A DNA stretch of 64,000 nucleotides from Anaspis maculata. Its lineage: Eukaryota; Arthropoda; Insecta; Coleoptera; Scraptiidae. The first letter of the stretch is position 1, and every line of letters begins with the position of its first letter. The position numbers and the translations under genes are program-made. This document shows, in pieces, positions 10,971 through 22,989 of the stretch. The stretch covers positions 25,652,377 through 25,716,376 of the forward strand of contig OX421968.1 in the NCBI GenBank assembly GCA_949128115.1. Direction: 5' to 3'. The notes beneath the pieces were generated by a model. It saw only the letters and a program-made list of their open reading frames with translations. It was not told the origin of the DNA and searched no databases.

Positions 10971-11129
10971 GGTTTCGCGCGGGTGTCGTGTAATCGTTAG
11001 GTCTGCGACGTCGACTTTCAAATTAATGTCTGCGAATTCGCTAGATGGTGACGAGTGTAACGGGTTTGAGTTTTCTTAGGTATAGTATTATAAACCTACA
11101 ATATTACCTTCCGTACAATAGGTAGTATT

Positions 11130-12632
11130 GGTCCAATTACAGACCAATTGCATTGCTGACGGCTTTTTCGAAGGTGGTTGAGAAGGTTTTCTATCGGAGA
11201 CTGTCCGAGAGACTGTCTGATTATCTTGATTCTCGGCTGGTACTCTCTAACACTTAGTTTGGATTCCGTCGCGGCTTTTCTACGTCCGACGTTATTCTCT
11301 CTTTACATAATTATGTTTTGTCGGGACTCGATCGTGGTGAAGAGGGTTTGACGCTTCTTTTTGACTTGTCACGTGCGTTTGACACCGTTGATCATCAGCT
11401 GTTGTTGAATAAGCTCTCTTCCTATGATGTACGTGGACGCCCTCTTGAGTGGATTTCTTCCTATCGCAGAGATAGGACTCAGCGAGTGCTTCTTACAAAT
11501 GGGGGTGTCTCTTACCTGTCTGGGATTGGGCGAGTGTCTTCTGGCGTTCCGCAGGGCAGCATATTGCGGCCGCTGCTTTTTTTGATATTCATCAATGATC
11601 TGCACATAGATTACACCCATGTTACCCAATATGCTGATGATACTTCTGCCACTGTCAGCTGTTCAAACATTTCTGACCTGTCTCGCGCAGCCACTACCGC
11701 TGTCTCCGTGATGGGCGAGTATTCTGCCAGCAACGGGCTTCTTCTTAACAAAACAAAGACTGAAATGATGCTTTTCTCCAACAGAACCAAAGACCAGAGT
11801 CTCCTGGTCAAAGTGGATGGTGCCTCTGTCAGACAGAGTACAAGTATGAGGTTCCTTGGTGTGTGGATTGATGAGAGGTTGTCGTGGGAGTCACATGTGA
11901 CTCACTTGTCCAGCAAGTTGTCTTCTGCGTGTTTCGTTTTGTGGCGCTTGCGCTCCAACGTCTCTCTCGATGTTCTGGAACTATATTATTTCGGACACGT
12001 TCAGTCGGCCCTAAGTTACATAATTATTTGCTGGGGGTCAAGCAGTCACGTCAGTGACCTGTTGCTCATTCAGAAGAAGATCCTCCGCACCGTCACTTTC
12101 AAGAGTAGATCAACTAGCTGCCGCGATCTGTTTAAGCGGCTCGGAATCTTGACGGTGGCGTCCTTGTACATCCTCACATGTGTCTATTGAGTCCATCGAA
12201 ACCTACTCTGTGATCGAAACAGACACGGTCACACTGACAATCGCGAAGTGAGTGAGTATGGCTTTAGGTCTCAATACAGGCTGCTGATGCCTCAGCATAG
12301 ACTGGCATTAGTGGATCGCGGCCCGGCTGTGATGCCGGTTAGGCTATTTAACAAGCTGCCGATTGCGGCCAGGAAGCTCACCAGCTACACCTCCTTCAAA
12401 AAAGAGGTACATTCCTTGCTCCTCAGCAAAAGTTTTTATTCCATCGGTGAGTTTTTGGCCTGCGATTGGTAGGCACTTGTTGTACTTGCTCAATAATAGG
12501 TACATTGTTGTGAATTTGTGTATGTATTTGTTCTATATACCTGTTTAATTGTGCTATCTAAGTGTAACTATATCATAGTCTTTTCTCCTCCCCGACTATT
12601 ACTCACACTCTTGTCTCGGTCAAATGAGTAAA

Positions 12633-12665
<33 letters not shown>
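11130..12665 (+). pseudogene. LINE-B reverse transcriptase to 3' tail (broken)
   Basis: This is a 5'-truncated plus-strand Jockey/CR1-like LINE. The coding runs NYRPIALLTAFSKVVEKV, in-frame TAG near 11256, FGFRRGFSTSD, FDLSRAFDTVDHQLL, SSGVPQGSILRPLLFLIFIN, QYADDTS (the active-site Y-A-D-D), FLGVWIDERLSWESH and LLIQKKILRTV. The ORF stops at 12190. Another frame resumes at about 12248-12472 with the C-terminal block FNKLPIAARKL and FYSIGEFLACDW, so a frameshift separates them. A 3' UTR and an (ATTT)n tail at 12638-12672 follow. The FADD-type motif is intact, but the ORF is not. Confidence 0.9.
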
Positions 12666-12672
<7 letters not shown>

Positions 12673-12702
12673 GTATATTGGAAATAGGAAGAAATAAGTG
12701 CT

Positions 12703-13295
12703 TTGCTGGACTTGATTCAAACAAAAACGATTTTTTCACCATGGCAAGCTTACAGTCCCTTCTTTAACATATCAAAAGTCCTCAACTCTGGGACTGCTAC
12801 AAATCAGTATACGGTCAAAGTTTATTATTTTTCTTTACTTTTTTTTTTCCTTGAAAAACTGATGACCGAAAAAAACGGTTTTAGGCTAGTTTGATAGGCC
12901 AGGTCTTCCAATAAACATATAAAAAATATACCACCCAGCAACTGCTGCGTACCAAGTTACAGGGTGAAAACTATTTTTCATCTTCAATTTTTTTTCTTGG
13001 TGGAACCGGAGCCGGAACCGGTTTTCTAGATTGAAGCCGGTTCCAGTTCTTTTGCAAGCTTATAATGTCATACTAAACATATGAGGACACATCTCTGCAT
13101 CTGCTGCTTTTCAATTTACAGGGTGGTCATTTTCACGTTTCAATTTTTTTCTTGATGACAGAAATCGGCTCACACAACAATTGCGACTGGTTCTTCTGTA
13201 AATTTGAGGTTTCTAGTCAAACATATCAAAATAATACATTTCTGCAACAGCTACGTTTTTATTTATAAATTTAAATGTTTTGTTGCGTTTCAAGA
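12703..13295 (+). repeat. Repeat R, left arm of a palindromic element
   Basis: It begins TTGATTCAAACAAAAACG and contains several short blocks, each carrying a TTTACAGGGTG(A/G)AAA-type phrase followed by a T-run and TTCTTGGTG. The same sequence occurs at 57947-58496 (plus) and, inverted, from 58497 to beyond the window end. Comparison shows that this copy is cut at 13295, near the palindrome centre, by insertion of H3 into its CAAGATTTTT run. No coding capacity is seen. Confidence 0.75.
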
Positions 13296-14649
13296 TTTTT
13301 AGCGCATTTTCCATCTCGATGAAAATCGCTATTGCAACCGCTTTGTCCGTCCGTCCGTCCGTCCGTTCCTCGAACTCCTCCCAAACTAGACGCCCTAGCT
13401 TTCTGATTTTTTCGCTGTTACATAGCTGCCACTCCCAAAGCTGGGCTAGGCTATATTGAGTGTCTATATTGCGCCGTAAACATAGAGAAAACCGCCCCCG
13501 ATAAACTTGAAATAACATGATATTGCAATTTCTCCCAGACCTAATGCTCTGGTGTTCTCATTTTATGAATAATACAGAGTTGCCACTTGTGTACGTAAGC
13601 TCAGAAACATTTCGTCTTAAATATGCGCCGCCGACATGAAAAAATTGCTAAAAACCGCCCCCAATCACTTTAAAATGAAAAACATGAACCCGAAGACATA
13701 GCGATTCAATTCTTTCGGTATATAAACAGCTGACTAAAAATGGGAAAGGATAGGCTACTTGTGGTTAGTCGCCGGCCCCAGATTCCACCCCCAAACGACA
13801 AAAAGTGCAACTTTCACAATTGTTACTGATTGAGATGTTCCCTCAAACACTTAGAAACTGCCAACTCAAACTGTGCAACATTTTCTTAGCCGAATGCTGC
13901 CGCTCCCACACGCCGCCCCCAAAGTAAGAGATAAATGAAAAACATGAACCCGAAGAGATAACGATCTAATTCTTTCGCTATATGGATAGCTGACTAAAAA
14001 CGGGAAAAGATAGGCTACTTTTGATATGTCGCCGCCTCCAGCTTCCGCCCCCAAAAGAAAAAAGTTCAACTTTCAACAATTTTCACTGATTTAGATGTTA
14101 ATGTTACCTCAAACAATTATAAACTCCCAGCTCAAACTGTGCAAGAATTTCTTTGCCAAACTCTGCCGCTCCCACACGCCGCCCCCAAAGCTAGAGATAA
14201 ATGTAAAACATAAACCTGAAGACATAGTGATCTAATTCTTTTGCTATATAGATAGCTGACTAAGAATGGGAAGAGATAGGCAACTTTTGATTAGTCGCCG
14301 CCTCCAGCTCCCGTCCCCAAACAAAAGAAATGCAACTTTCACAATTTTCACTGATTGTCATATTTCCTTGAACATTTAGAAACTCCCAATTCAAACTGTG
14401 CAACAGTTACTTTGCCGAATGCTGCCGCCCCCAAACGCTGCCCTCGAAGTAAGAGATAAATGAAAAACATGAACCCGAAGAGATAACGATCTAATTCTTT
14501 CGCTATATGGATAGCTGACTAAAAACAGGAAAGGATAGGCTACTTTTGATATGTCGCTGCCTCCAGCTTCCGCCCCCAAAAGAAAAAAGTTCAACTTCCA
14601 ACAATTTTCACTGATTTAGATGTTAATGTTACCTCAAACAATTATAAAC
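13296..14649 (+). mobile_element. H3: Helentron-like element, 5' part
   Basis: The 5' terminus TTTTTAGCGCATTTTC is intact and a (GTCC)n tract lies at 13342-13368. About four units of the 262-bp tandem repeat follow, with GAAGA(C/G)ATA phrases near 13690, 13950, 14217 and 14475. The element stops abruptly at about 14649, where LINE-C/LINE-like sequence starts. I do not find its 3' end (hairpin plus CTTG) in the window, so the junction is probably not a simple insertion. Confidence 0.75.
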
Positions 14650-14905
14650 TCAGAATATCAGCCTTGAGTTCGGAGGCTGGAACATTCGCAGTCTTAGACC
14701 TTATAACAACCTTAGCCTTTGTTTTTGAGGCAGCGCCAGCATGACTCCAAGGGGTGGCCGAACCAACCGGCTGCGACAGTGCCGTGCCACAACCCAAAGC
14801 GCCAGCCGACTTACACTCCATAAGTGTGCTCAACCTCCCAATCTGCTCCCGAAGCTCCCCATTCTCACCTCTCAACAAGCGCACCTCCTCCAACAACTCC
14901 GAAGC
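14650..14905 (-). pseudogene. R1-like LINE ORF1 N-terminal fragment, opposite strand
   Basis: The minus-strand reading has a charged, coiled-coil-like stretch (LLRGENGELREQIGRL), then KAKVVIRSKTANVPASELK. That resembles the region of R1-clade ORF1 proteins before the conserved gag domain. It is about 85 codons long and truncated on both sides. It lies head-to-head with LINE-C (plus strand), so it is either a 5' inversion of the same element, as seen with twin priming in LINEs, or a separate fragment. Confidence 0.45.
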
Positions 14906-15384
14906 TTCCAGCCGAACAACAACAAACGAAAACTCCCGCAGGACCGTGAGGCCGGGCGTAGCACAGAGTAGAAGTAGGTATTATGGTCAATCACATTGGT
15001 GCAGAAGGTCAGAAATAATGCAGTAGGTAGCATACAAGCACTGCGCGCGGCATGCAGTGCGGTGCAACTGCACCGAAAATAAACAACATAAACAATAATC
15101 TACTCAGGTGTACGCTCACTATCAGCCAGAAGAAGACAAAAAGTGCGACCGCACAAAAACGCAAGAATATTATGGAACGAACTCACCGAACTGCAGAAAC
15201 CGGCAGAATTCGGACCAACGGGCCAGGAAAGCACCCAAACCAGAGGCCACAGTCCAAAGGATCCAAAACCACAACCCAAAAAACCGAAAACACGCCAACA
15301 AACAGACCAAACTGCGGAGCACAAATCACACGACCACTCGCACACCTATCTATATAATGTTACTGATATAATTATAAATGTAAT

Positions 15385-16095
15385 AAGTTATAGCAGTTAT
15401 AAAATATGATAATGTAACTGAGAAAGCATTAGTAGAAAAAGCACGAAAAATAAGGAAGAGTAGAGACGGGAAAATGGTCATACAGTTGGACAGACAGGCC
15501 AAACATGGAGAAAAATTAAAACAGATTATAGAGAATACAGCCGGAAAGCAGAAAGTGAGATTCGCTTCAAAAACCATGGCGACACGGGCCCTTGAAGTCA
15601 AAGGGATAGAAGAGGACATGTCAGAAGATGAAATATTGGATGCAATCAAGACAAAATGCGAGAATCTCGGCCAAAGTACTGAACGAATAGAAATAAATTG
15701 GAGCAGGAAATACGGAGGATTACAAATGGCAATGATAACAGCAACAGTTGATCAAGCAAATGCACGGCTGAAATAAGGACAGTTAAGAATTGAATGGAAC
15801 ATCTGCACGATCACGGAAAGAAGGACTCAAGATACAAGATGCTTCCAATGCTACGATTTCGGCCATAAAAGATGGGAATGTAAGGGACCAGATAGGACCA
15901 AACTGTACCGCCACTGCGGTAGAGAAGACCACAGACCAACAACCTGCACGGACGAGCCATCCTGTTACTTGTGCATAGAGAATGGAAAAGAAGGAAAACA
16001 CTATCCCGGTTCAAAAAGATGCGGAGCATACGAAATGAAGAAGCAAACGCTGAAGGACCAACTTAAACAGCAAACCGGAGCTCAAATTCCTTAGC
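15385..16095 (+). pseudogene. LINE-C ORF1 (gag-like with CCHC knuckles), broken
   Basis: The text NVTEKALVEKARKIRKSRDGKMV and the following MVIQLDRQAKHGEKLKQII match the gag-like domain of R1-type LINE ORF1 proteins, which bind their own RNA. A TAA near 15774 interrupts the frame. In the same frame the protein continues into zinc knuckles: CFQCYDFGHKRWEC (complete CCHC), a second degenerate one (HCGREDHRPTTC, first Cys lost) and a longer CYLC...C segment. It ends at a TAG near 16095. Upstream (14906-15384) is sequence I cannot assign, perhaps 5' UTR. The single in-frame stop and the lost Cys mark a dead copy. Confidence 0.7.
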
Positions 16096-16289
16096 AGTTA
16101 TAAAAAACGACAACGGCGAAAGCGACGGTCCACGAAGACGAAGTTTCCGAATAGTCGACAGACTTTCTGACAAGGAAACCGTAAACACGAAAGACAACAA
16201 ACATCAAAGATCATCATGCAAAAATCAGAATAGAGTCCCCTCCAAACATGAAAGTACTACAAATAAATAAATAATAAATAATAATGAAT

Positions 16290-16973
16290 AAACACAAACA
16301 ACAATAGCCATGCCCTGGACATGGCCCTCGCAGTCGCCTCAAAAGAAAAGGTCGACGTAATCGCAATAACGGAACCAAACAAAAAACGATGCTATACGCA
16401 AATGAACAAAAAACCGCATGCATAATAAACTATAGCAAAAACTATCGGATCCAAAAACTTCAAACGGGAAAATCCTTCGTGAACATAGAGACGGAAGACT
16501 TCCCCATATACAGCATCTACATCAGCCCGAACTGTTCATTTGAGACTTTCAACATCTGCCTTGGAGAACTCTATGAAGAAAACTGCCGAGTCCGAAGTAA
16601 AAAGATTATTGTCACAGGAGACTTCAACGCCAAGAATAAAATCTGGGGAGGCACAAAGACAGACAGAAAAGGTGGCACTGTTCTGGACTGGTGCCAGTCA
16701 CTCAACCTCAACATTCTGAACGATGGAAAATACCCAACCCTGGTGAGAACAACAGGTGTCTTCTACATTGATCTCCACGCACAAAACATCTTATAGGTCG
16801 CAGTGCAGAAAGGATCCTCAGAGACCAAACGACCAGCTCTAATCTACAATCTACATTGATCTCACGCTAGTCGACGACCAGATCACAACTTTGAACCCAT
16901 CGTGGAAGGTCCTAAACGACGAATCGCTCAGCGACCACAAATTTTTAGTGACGGACACACGAATAAAAAAATA
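16290..16973 (+). pseudogene. LINE-C ORF2 endonuclease domain (broken)
   Basis: The domain is an APE-type endonuclease, which in LINEs nicks target DNA. Visible in order: HALDMALAVASKEKVDVIAITEPN (catalytic E in TEP), a frameshift near 16400, IYSIYISPNCSFETF, IIVTGDFNAKNKIWGG (the GDFNA catalytic block), LNILNDGKYPT, and after a local disruption IDLTLVDDQITTLNPSW and SDHKFLVTD (the S-D-H motif). The phrase CTACATTGATCTC is duplicated (about 16761 and 16850), which explains the disruption. Coding ends at about 16973, where H4 begins, and resumes at 25993. Confidence 0.8.
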
Positions 16974-17107
16974 GATTTGAATGAAAATTCTTTCAATCTT
17001 ACATTATTATCTCTTACTTTGGGGCCGGCGTGTGGGAGCGACAGAGTTTGGCAAAGAAATTCTTGCACAGTTTGAGTTGAGAGTTTCTAAATGTTTGAGG
17101 TAACATC

Positions 17108-17546
17108 GAACTGTCGAACAGGAGGATGCGAGTCGAGGTTGATGGTGAGACATCGAACTTGTATGGTGTTGACCTGGGGGTTCCTCAGGGCTCCGTTCTG
17201 GGGCCGCTACTCTTTTTATTATTTATCAATGATTTACCTGACCATATATCTCAAGGTCTTTTAGTGATGTTCGCTGATGACAGCTCAATAGCGGTTTCGG
17301 GGCGGAACCCGGGGGAGCTCAGGGCCTTGATCTCTGACATATCCTGCCAGTTTCATCAATGGTGCCTTAAAAACAAGTTGATTGTGAATCCGGAGAAGAC
17401 CGTTGTCGTAAAGTTATGCAATAGAAAGGTTCGCGAAGACTTGAGTTTCGTGGTTGGTGGCATTCCCGTGGTCGGTTCCGCGTCTACCAAGTTCCTCGGT
17501 CTTCATGTTGATCAGTCGCTTAGCTGGGGTCAGCACATCGAAGCCG
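17108..17546 (+). pseudogene. LINE-D reverse transcriptase fragment (first piece)
   Basis: A plus-strand RT fragment shows DLGVPQGSVLGPLLFLLFINDLP, VMFADDSS (active site), LIVNPEKTVVVK and KFLGLHVDQSLSWGQHIEAV. It is Jockey/CR1-like. The upstream half of RT is absent (5' truncation at 17108). Coding ends at about 17546, where palindrome FB1 begins, and continues beyond it at 19557. About 40-50 codons that normally lie between these blocks are missing, so FB1 insertion was accompanied by a deletion, or the LINE was already damaged. Confidence 0.88.
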
Positions 17547-19556
17547 TGAGTCATTCATTGCCAAAACGATCACTTTCTGCACTCATGGTGACCGATTTTC
17601 ATAAATTTTGGATATGTTGTAGAGACATGAAAATAAGTCGACCCGTATTCGCCAGTTTTTTTTTATAAATTTTTTTTTTCGGAATTACAATTTTTTCAAA
17701 TTTTCCACTTTTGCCTTGCATCCTACTCTGAGAAAAATCATAGCTCTTTAGTCCAATGTTCGATCTTGAATATTTTTAATTTGATTTAACCACAAAAGAT
17801 AAGGAATTTTGGACATTGCACTCTTTTTTTGACAGATGTTGAAGAAAAGTATGGAAAGTCGCTTTTCCGAGAAGAAAACGGTATACTGAAAAATGGTACA
17901 TCTTCGATTTTCCCAATTTTTTGATATATTGTTCTCTGAACTTTTCTGAATCGATAAGTAATGGTCGCCAGAATGGACATCGCCCAAAAACCCACAAAAT
18001 GAATTTTTTTAGCGAGCCGCGCAAGCTGATTCGGCGCTCAGGAGTCCAGTAAAATGAGGCGATTTTTATGCTGAAGTTGGAACTAACTGAGGGCTCGATG
18101 AAAAAAATCTGGAAATGTAGAGAATGAGAAACTGAATTAGAAAAATCAAAGTTTCACTTCCAACCACCCCGGGAACCATGGAAAAAAAACGGCGAAGATT
18201 AAAAAACATGCGCCGCGATCTTTCTTCTGAAACGGTGAGAGAACGGTGAGAGATATCTGAGAACTGTGAGGAACAAAGTTGTAGCGAATTCAATAATCTA
18301 CAGAAAAGTCCCCTAGGGCATATGTCTAACTTCTTCAGTTTAACCGTTAATCCCGGTCAAAGTTGCGCGCCGGTCCAGTGAAGTACGCGTGACATTACTC
18401 CTTGAATGCTGCGAGAATGGCTGGAGATCTCAAAATTGTAAGCGACGAAGTTGTAGAGAAATGAAAGTTACTCTAGCAGTTTCTCAAGGTCAATTATTAG
18501 CTCTTCTAGTTTAGTCGTGAGCCACGTTCGAAGTTGCGCGACAATCTTGTTAATGAAGTGGTTCTTTTGGAAAACTTACGACTAAACCAGAAGAGCTAAT
18601 AACTGGCCTTGAAGATTTTCTAGTGGAACATTCAATTCTCTGCAACTTTGTCGCTTGCAATTCTCGGATATCTTTAGCCATTCTCGCAGAATTCAAGAAG
18701 GAATGTCACGCGGACAGTTTTTCCACTTCACTAGACCGGCGCGCAACTTTGGCCGCGATTAATGGTTCAACTGGAGAAGTTGGACATATGCCCCCGGGGA
18801 TTTTCTGTAGATTATTGAATTCCCTACAACTTTGTCCCTTACAGTTTTCACAAATCTCTCACCGTTCTCTCACCGTTTCAGAAGAAAAATCGCGGCGCAT
18901 GTTTTTCAATCTTCGCCATTTTTTTTACATGGTTCCCGGGGTGGTTGGAAATGGAACTTTGGTTTTTCTAATTCAGTTTTTCATTCTCTACAAAGCCATA
19001 TTTTTTTCATCGAGCCCTCAGCTAGTTCCAACTTCAGCATAAAAATCGCCTCATTTTACTGGACTCCTAAGCGCCGAATCAGCTTGCGCGGCTCGCTAAA
19101 AAAAATTCATTCCGTGGGTTTTTGGGCGATGTCCATTCTGGCGACCATTACTTATCGATTCAGAAGGTTCACAGAACAATATATCAAAAAATTGGGAAAA
19201 TCGAAGATGTACCATTTTTCAGTATTCCGTTTTCTTTTCGGAAAAGTGACTTTCCATACTTTTTCCAACATCTGTCAAAAAAAGAGCGCAATGTCCAAAA
19301 TTCCTCATCTTTTGTGGTTCGATCAAAACAAAAATATTCAAGATCGGACATTGGACTGAAGAGCTATGATTTTTCTCAGAGTAGGATGCAAGGCAAAAGT
19401 GGAAAATTTGAAAAAATTGTAATTCCGAAAAAAAATTTATAAAAAAAAACTGGCGAATACGGGTCGACTTATTTTCATGTCTCTACAACATATCCAAAAT
19501 TTATGAAAATCGGTCATCATGAGTGCAGAAAGTGATCGTTTTGGCATGGAATGACT
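17547..19556. mobile_element. FB1: 2.0-kb near-complete palindrome inside LINE-D
   Basis: The left arm (17547-18519) is matched in inverse by the right arm (18578-19556), with a 58-bp spacer. The outermost shared words are GAGTCATTC and GCCAAAACGATCACTTTC. The innermost pair is AGCTCTTCTAGTTTAGTCGT with its inverse at 18578-18597. Arms look roughly 85-90% identical by eye with small indels. The ORFs at 18623-19042 and 18832-19359 lie in this palindrome and have mirror-image ORFs in the other arm, so I do not treat them as genes. Class unknown; foldback-like. I could not define a target duplication. Confidence 0.85.
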
Positions 19557-20098
19557 CAGCAGTCACAGGGCTTTTGTAGGCCAAAAAAGAATCATGAGAC
19601 TAATCTTTGATCTTTCGTATCAACAATCATGCAGACCGGTTTTCATGGAGCAGAAAATTCTGCCTTTGCCCTGCATCTACATTTATAAATGTTTATTACT
19701 AGTTAAAAACAATGTACATACTCTTGAAAGAAACCGTGATCATCACAGCTATTCCACTAGGCACCGACATTCTTTAGTCACATCTAGTCATAATTCTAGT
19801 CAGTATGAAAAGTCTCCCAGTTACAGGGGTATACAAATGTATAATAAGCTACCACATAAGTTCAAAACTATGACCTCCAAACAATTTCCTAAACATGTCA
19901 AGGATCTGCTGCTGTTCCATTGTTTCTACTCTGTCGACGAGTATATGTTATGTGATTTGTAATTTTATCTGTGATAGTATGTTACTGTCGAATTAATTGC
20001 TCACGATGTTATTTATTTATTTATTTATTGTTTGACGTGTACATCCGACACTTCGGCCCCGTACAAATAAAATTCTATTCTATTCTATTCTATTCTAT
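19557..20098 (+). pseudogene. LINE-D C-terminus, 3' UTR and (TTCTA)n tail
   Basis: Coding resumes as W-N-D-S-AVTGLL, then in a second frame QKRIMRLIFDLSYQQSCRPVF, IYIYKCLL, HSYSTRHRHSL, YRGIQMYNKLPHKF and FPKHVKDLLL, ending FYSVDEYMLCDL and TAA at 19962. These are the usual C-terminal blocks of this LINE type. A short 3' UTR with TTTATTTATTTA and the words CACTTCGGCCCCGTACAAATAAAA follows. A (TTCTA)n tail (20070-20098) is the probable reverse-transcription start. Confidence 0.88.
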
Positions 20099-20450
20099 TA
20101 ACATCTAAATCAGTGAAAATTATTGACAGTTGTCCTTTTGGGGGGGGGGGGGGGCGCGGAAGCTGGAGGCGCCATATCAAAAGTAGCCTATCCTTTCCCA
20201 TTTTTAGTCAGCTATCCACGAGAGAATTAGATCGCTATGACTCCGGGTTCATGTTTTTCATTCATCTCTTACTTTGGGGGCGGCGCGGCGTGTGGGAGCA
20301 GCAGCGTTCGGCTAAGCAAATGTTGCACAGTTTGAATTGGCAGTTCCTAAATGTTTGAGAAAACATCTCAATCAGTAACAATTGTGAAAGTTGCACTTTT
20401 TGTCGTTTGTGGGCGGATCAGGGGGCGGCGACTAACCAAAAGTAGCCTAT

Positions 20451-22115
20451 TTTTTAGCGCACTTCTCCAAACGGGAAGGCGCTTTTGTCCTCGCTTTGTC
20501 CGTCCGTCCGTCACAGCATCTAGTTCTAGACTAAAAAGTTTTTGCGAAAAATGTTCACTCCAATGGGTAGCTCATGACCTTGTATCCCGAACCAAGAAAA
20601 ATCTCGACGAAATAATGATAAACAATTACAATAATAACAAATTAGTGTGACGCGGCATCGCCGTTGAATGCTGCATTTCAGAAGCCAGCCTGTTCTCGAA
20701 AGTTATCACATGCGATCAAGTACAATAATACATGTGCGGAGTCATATTTAGAGGTGAATTTGAACTTAATTTTAATGGAAATTCCACATCGGTGCAAGGT
20801 ACCAGTCAATAGTTATAAATTTTTGAAAATGACTCCGAAGCTACGGCTCGGCCGCAAAAAGATATTCGTTGCTTGCTGGTGCTTGATATCCTTTTCTCCG
20901 AACAAAACGGAATCCAGTACAGAAAATATTTCAACTTGAATGGGTAGCTCATGGCTTTGGTACGCGATCCAAAAAAAATCTGTCCAAAATAATCATATAC
21001 AATTACAATAATAACATTTTGCTGTAAGGCGGCTTCGCCGATTAAATGCTGGAATTCGCAGTTAGATGTTGAAAGTTACGATATGCGGGTAGCTACATGT
21101 TTTTATGAAGATACATTGCTACATGTATGGGATTACTTCGATACGACCTTCGGGTCAATTGTTATGAATTTTTGAGAACGACCGCAAAACTACGGCTCGG
21201 CGCATATACGCGTCCCTACAAATTTAAAATCAGACGTGCCATTAACACTATTTAACATTTTGAGATAGGCGTTACTGTACCTGAAGGATAATGGCACTCA
21301 AACTATGAAACATGTTCGCTTAATAAGAAAAAAAAGTAGGTAGGTATCACTAAAAATCATGTGACAAGACTACCATTTTTTCGGTTTTTCAATAAAAAAG
21401 AATTGTTCCGATTCAAAAATAAGCCTTGAAAACTGAACTTCATCTGATGGATAGCTTAGGTCCTCAAGGACCAAATAGGCAGATTGGCCTTCATAATTCC
21501 GCCGCCATCTTGGCTGCCATATTGAAATCTCTCATTAGTGAAACGATTGTCATGAAACTTGAAACTTATCCTTGTCTAGTACGATCATTCTTATTTTCAG
21601 GCTGAATTTCATGATTCTGCCGACATCTTGTCTGCCATATTGAAATTTCTTATTAGTGTAACGATTTTCATGAAACTTGGAGCTGCCCTTTGTCTCGTAT
21701 GATCATTTTCATTTTCAAGCCAAATTTCATGATTCCGCCACTATCTTCGCCGCCATATTGAAATCTCTTATAAGTGGAAGGATTTTCATGAAACTTAAAA
21801 GTTACCCTTGTCTCGGATGATCATTCTTATTTTCAAGCTGTGTTTCATGATTTCGCCGCCATCTTGGCCGCCATATTGAAATCTCTTATTAGTGGAACGA
21901 TTTTCATGAAACTTAGAACTTACCCTTGTCTAGTACGATCATTCTGATTTTCAAGCCGAATTTCATTATTCTGCCGAGATTTTGGCCGCCATATTGAAAT
22001 TGTTTGCCCAAATAACGGTAGAGTAGAACCCATAGTCTTAACATCTTGCGTTCACTAATCCTTCAAAAAAGGAAGTGCGCTACTGAGCCTCATGCCCATG
22101 AGGCATATTCGCTTG
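20451..22115 (+). mobile_element. Helentron-like C/D element nested in H4 (complete ends)
   Basis: The 5' end is TTTTTAGCGCACTTCTCC. Near the 3' end is the inverse GAAGTGCGCTA (22073-22083), then hairpin GCCTCAT-GCCC-ATGAGGC, ATATTCG and CTTG. A short GTCC tract lies at 20497-20512. The first half is C sequence (GGTAGCTCATGACCTTG, CGGCATCGCCG, CTACGGCTCGGCCGCA). The second half is D sequence with tandem CCGCCATCTTGG(C/T)(T/C)GCCATATTGAAA units at about 21495-22010. It lacks the GTCT part seen in 8971-9007. H4 sequence is continuous across it. No ORF is worth calling. Confidence 0.85.
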
Positions 22116-22989
22116 TTTCCATTTTCAGTCAGCTCTTCATATACCGAAAGAATTAGATCGCCATGTCTTTGGGTTGATGTTTTTCATTTTGAAGTGATTG
22201 GGGGCGGTTTTAAGCAATTTTTTCATGTCGGCGGCGCATATTGAAGACGGAATGTTTTTGGACTTACGTTTATAAGTGGCAACTATGTATTATTCATAAA
22301 ATGAGAACACCAGAGCATTAATTAGGTCTGGGAGAAATTGCAATATCATGTTATTTCAAGTTGATCGGGGGCGGTTTTCTCTATGTTGGCGGCGCAATAT
22401 AGACATTCAATCAGGGCCGTCTTTAGCGGGCGTGCAACTCGTGCATGGCACAAGGGCGGCCAGATTCAGGGGGCGGCATTTCGGGGCAGAAATGCGTTTT
22501 TTCCCTATTTTTTTGCTTTTTATATTTTACCTCCGCGGCCGCCCCTGAACATTTTGAAATTTTTGTTTGTTTTTACATATTTTACGCCTGCGGCCCGGCC
22601 GCCCCTGAACATTTTTTCAAACGGTATGATGGATAGTTACCTACCTTTAAAACACGTGAATATGAAATCAGATTTTGCAAGATCCTTGCTGAATTCTTGA
22701 TTCTACCAAAGGGCGGTGGAATCGTAATCGATTGGTAAATACTTACAGTACCCAGAAGCAGTTCGGTATTAAGGTATTGTTTATTATTCCTAATAGACAC
22801 GAGAAGGAGTCTGGCGTCTTATTTTGACGTTATTTTATCTTAAGTATTCACAAACCGTCCGGTAGGAAAGTTAATTTTCGTTTATTTGTTTATTATAATA
22901 TCGTTACTGACTACCTACTTAATAAAAAAAAAATAGGTTCAAAATGCAAAAATTGCAATTCCAGTCGCTGTTTCTGTTATTTTCATGAA

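Noticed and set aside
18623..19442. ORFs of 100-175 codons in FB1
   Set aside because: Mirror-image ORFs exist in the opposite arm and there is no family likeness. They are by-products of an open palindrome.
17540..19565. GAGTCATTC at both FB1 ends as part of a target duplication
   Set aside because: The copies are inverted, not direct, so they belong to the palindrome. The right copy also overlaps apparent LINE-D codons, leaving the true border open.
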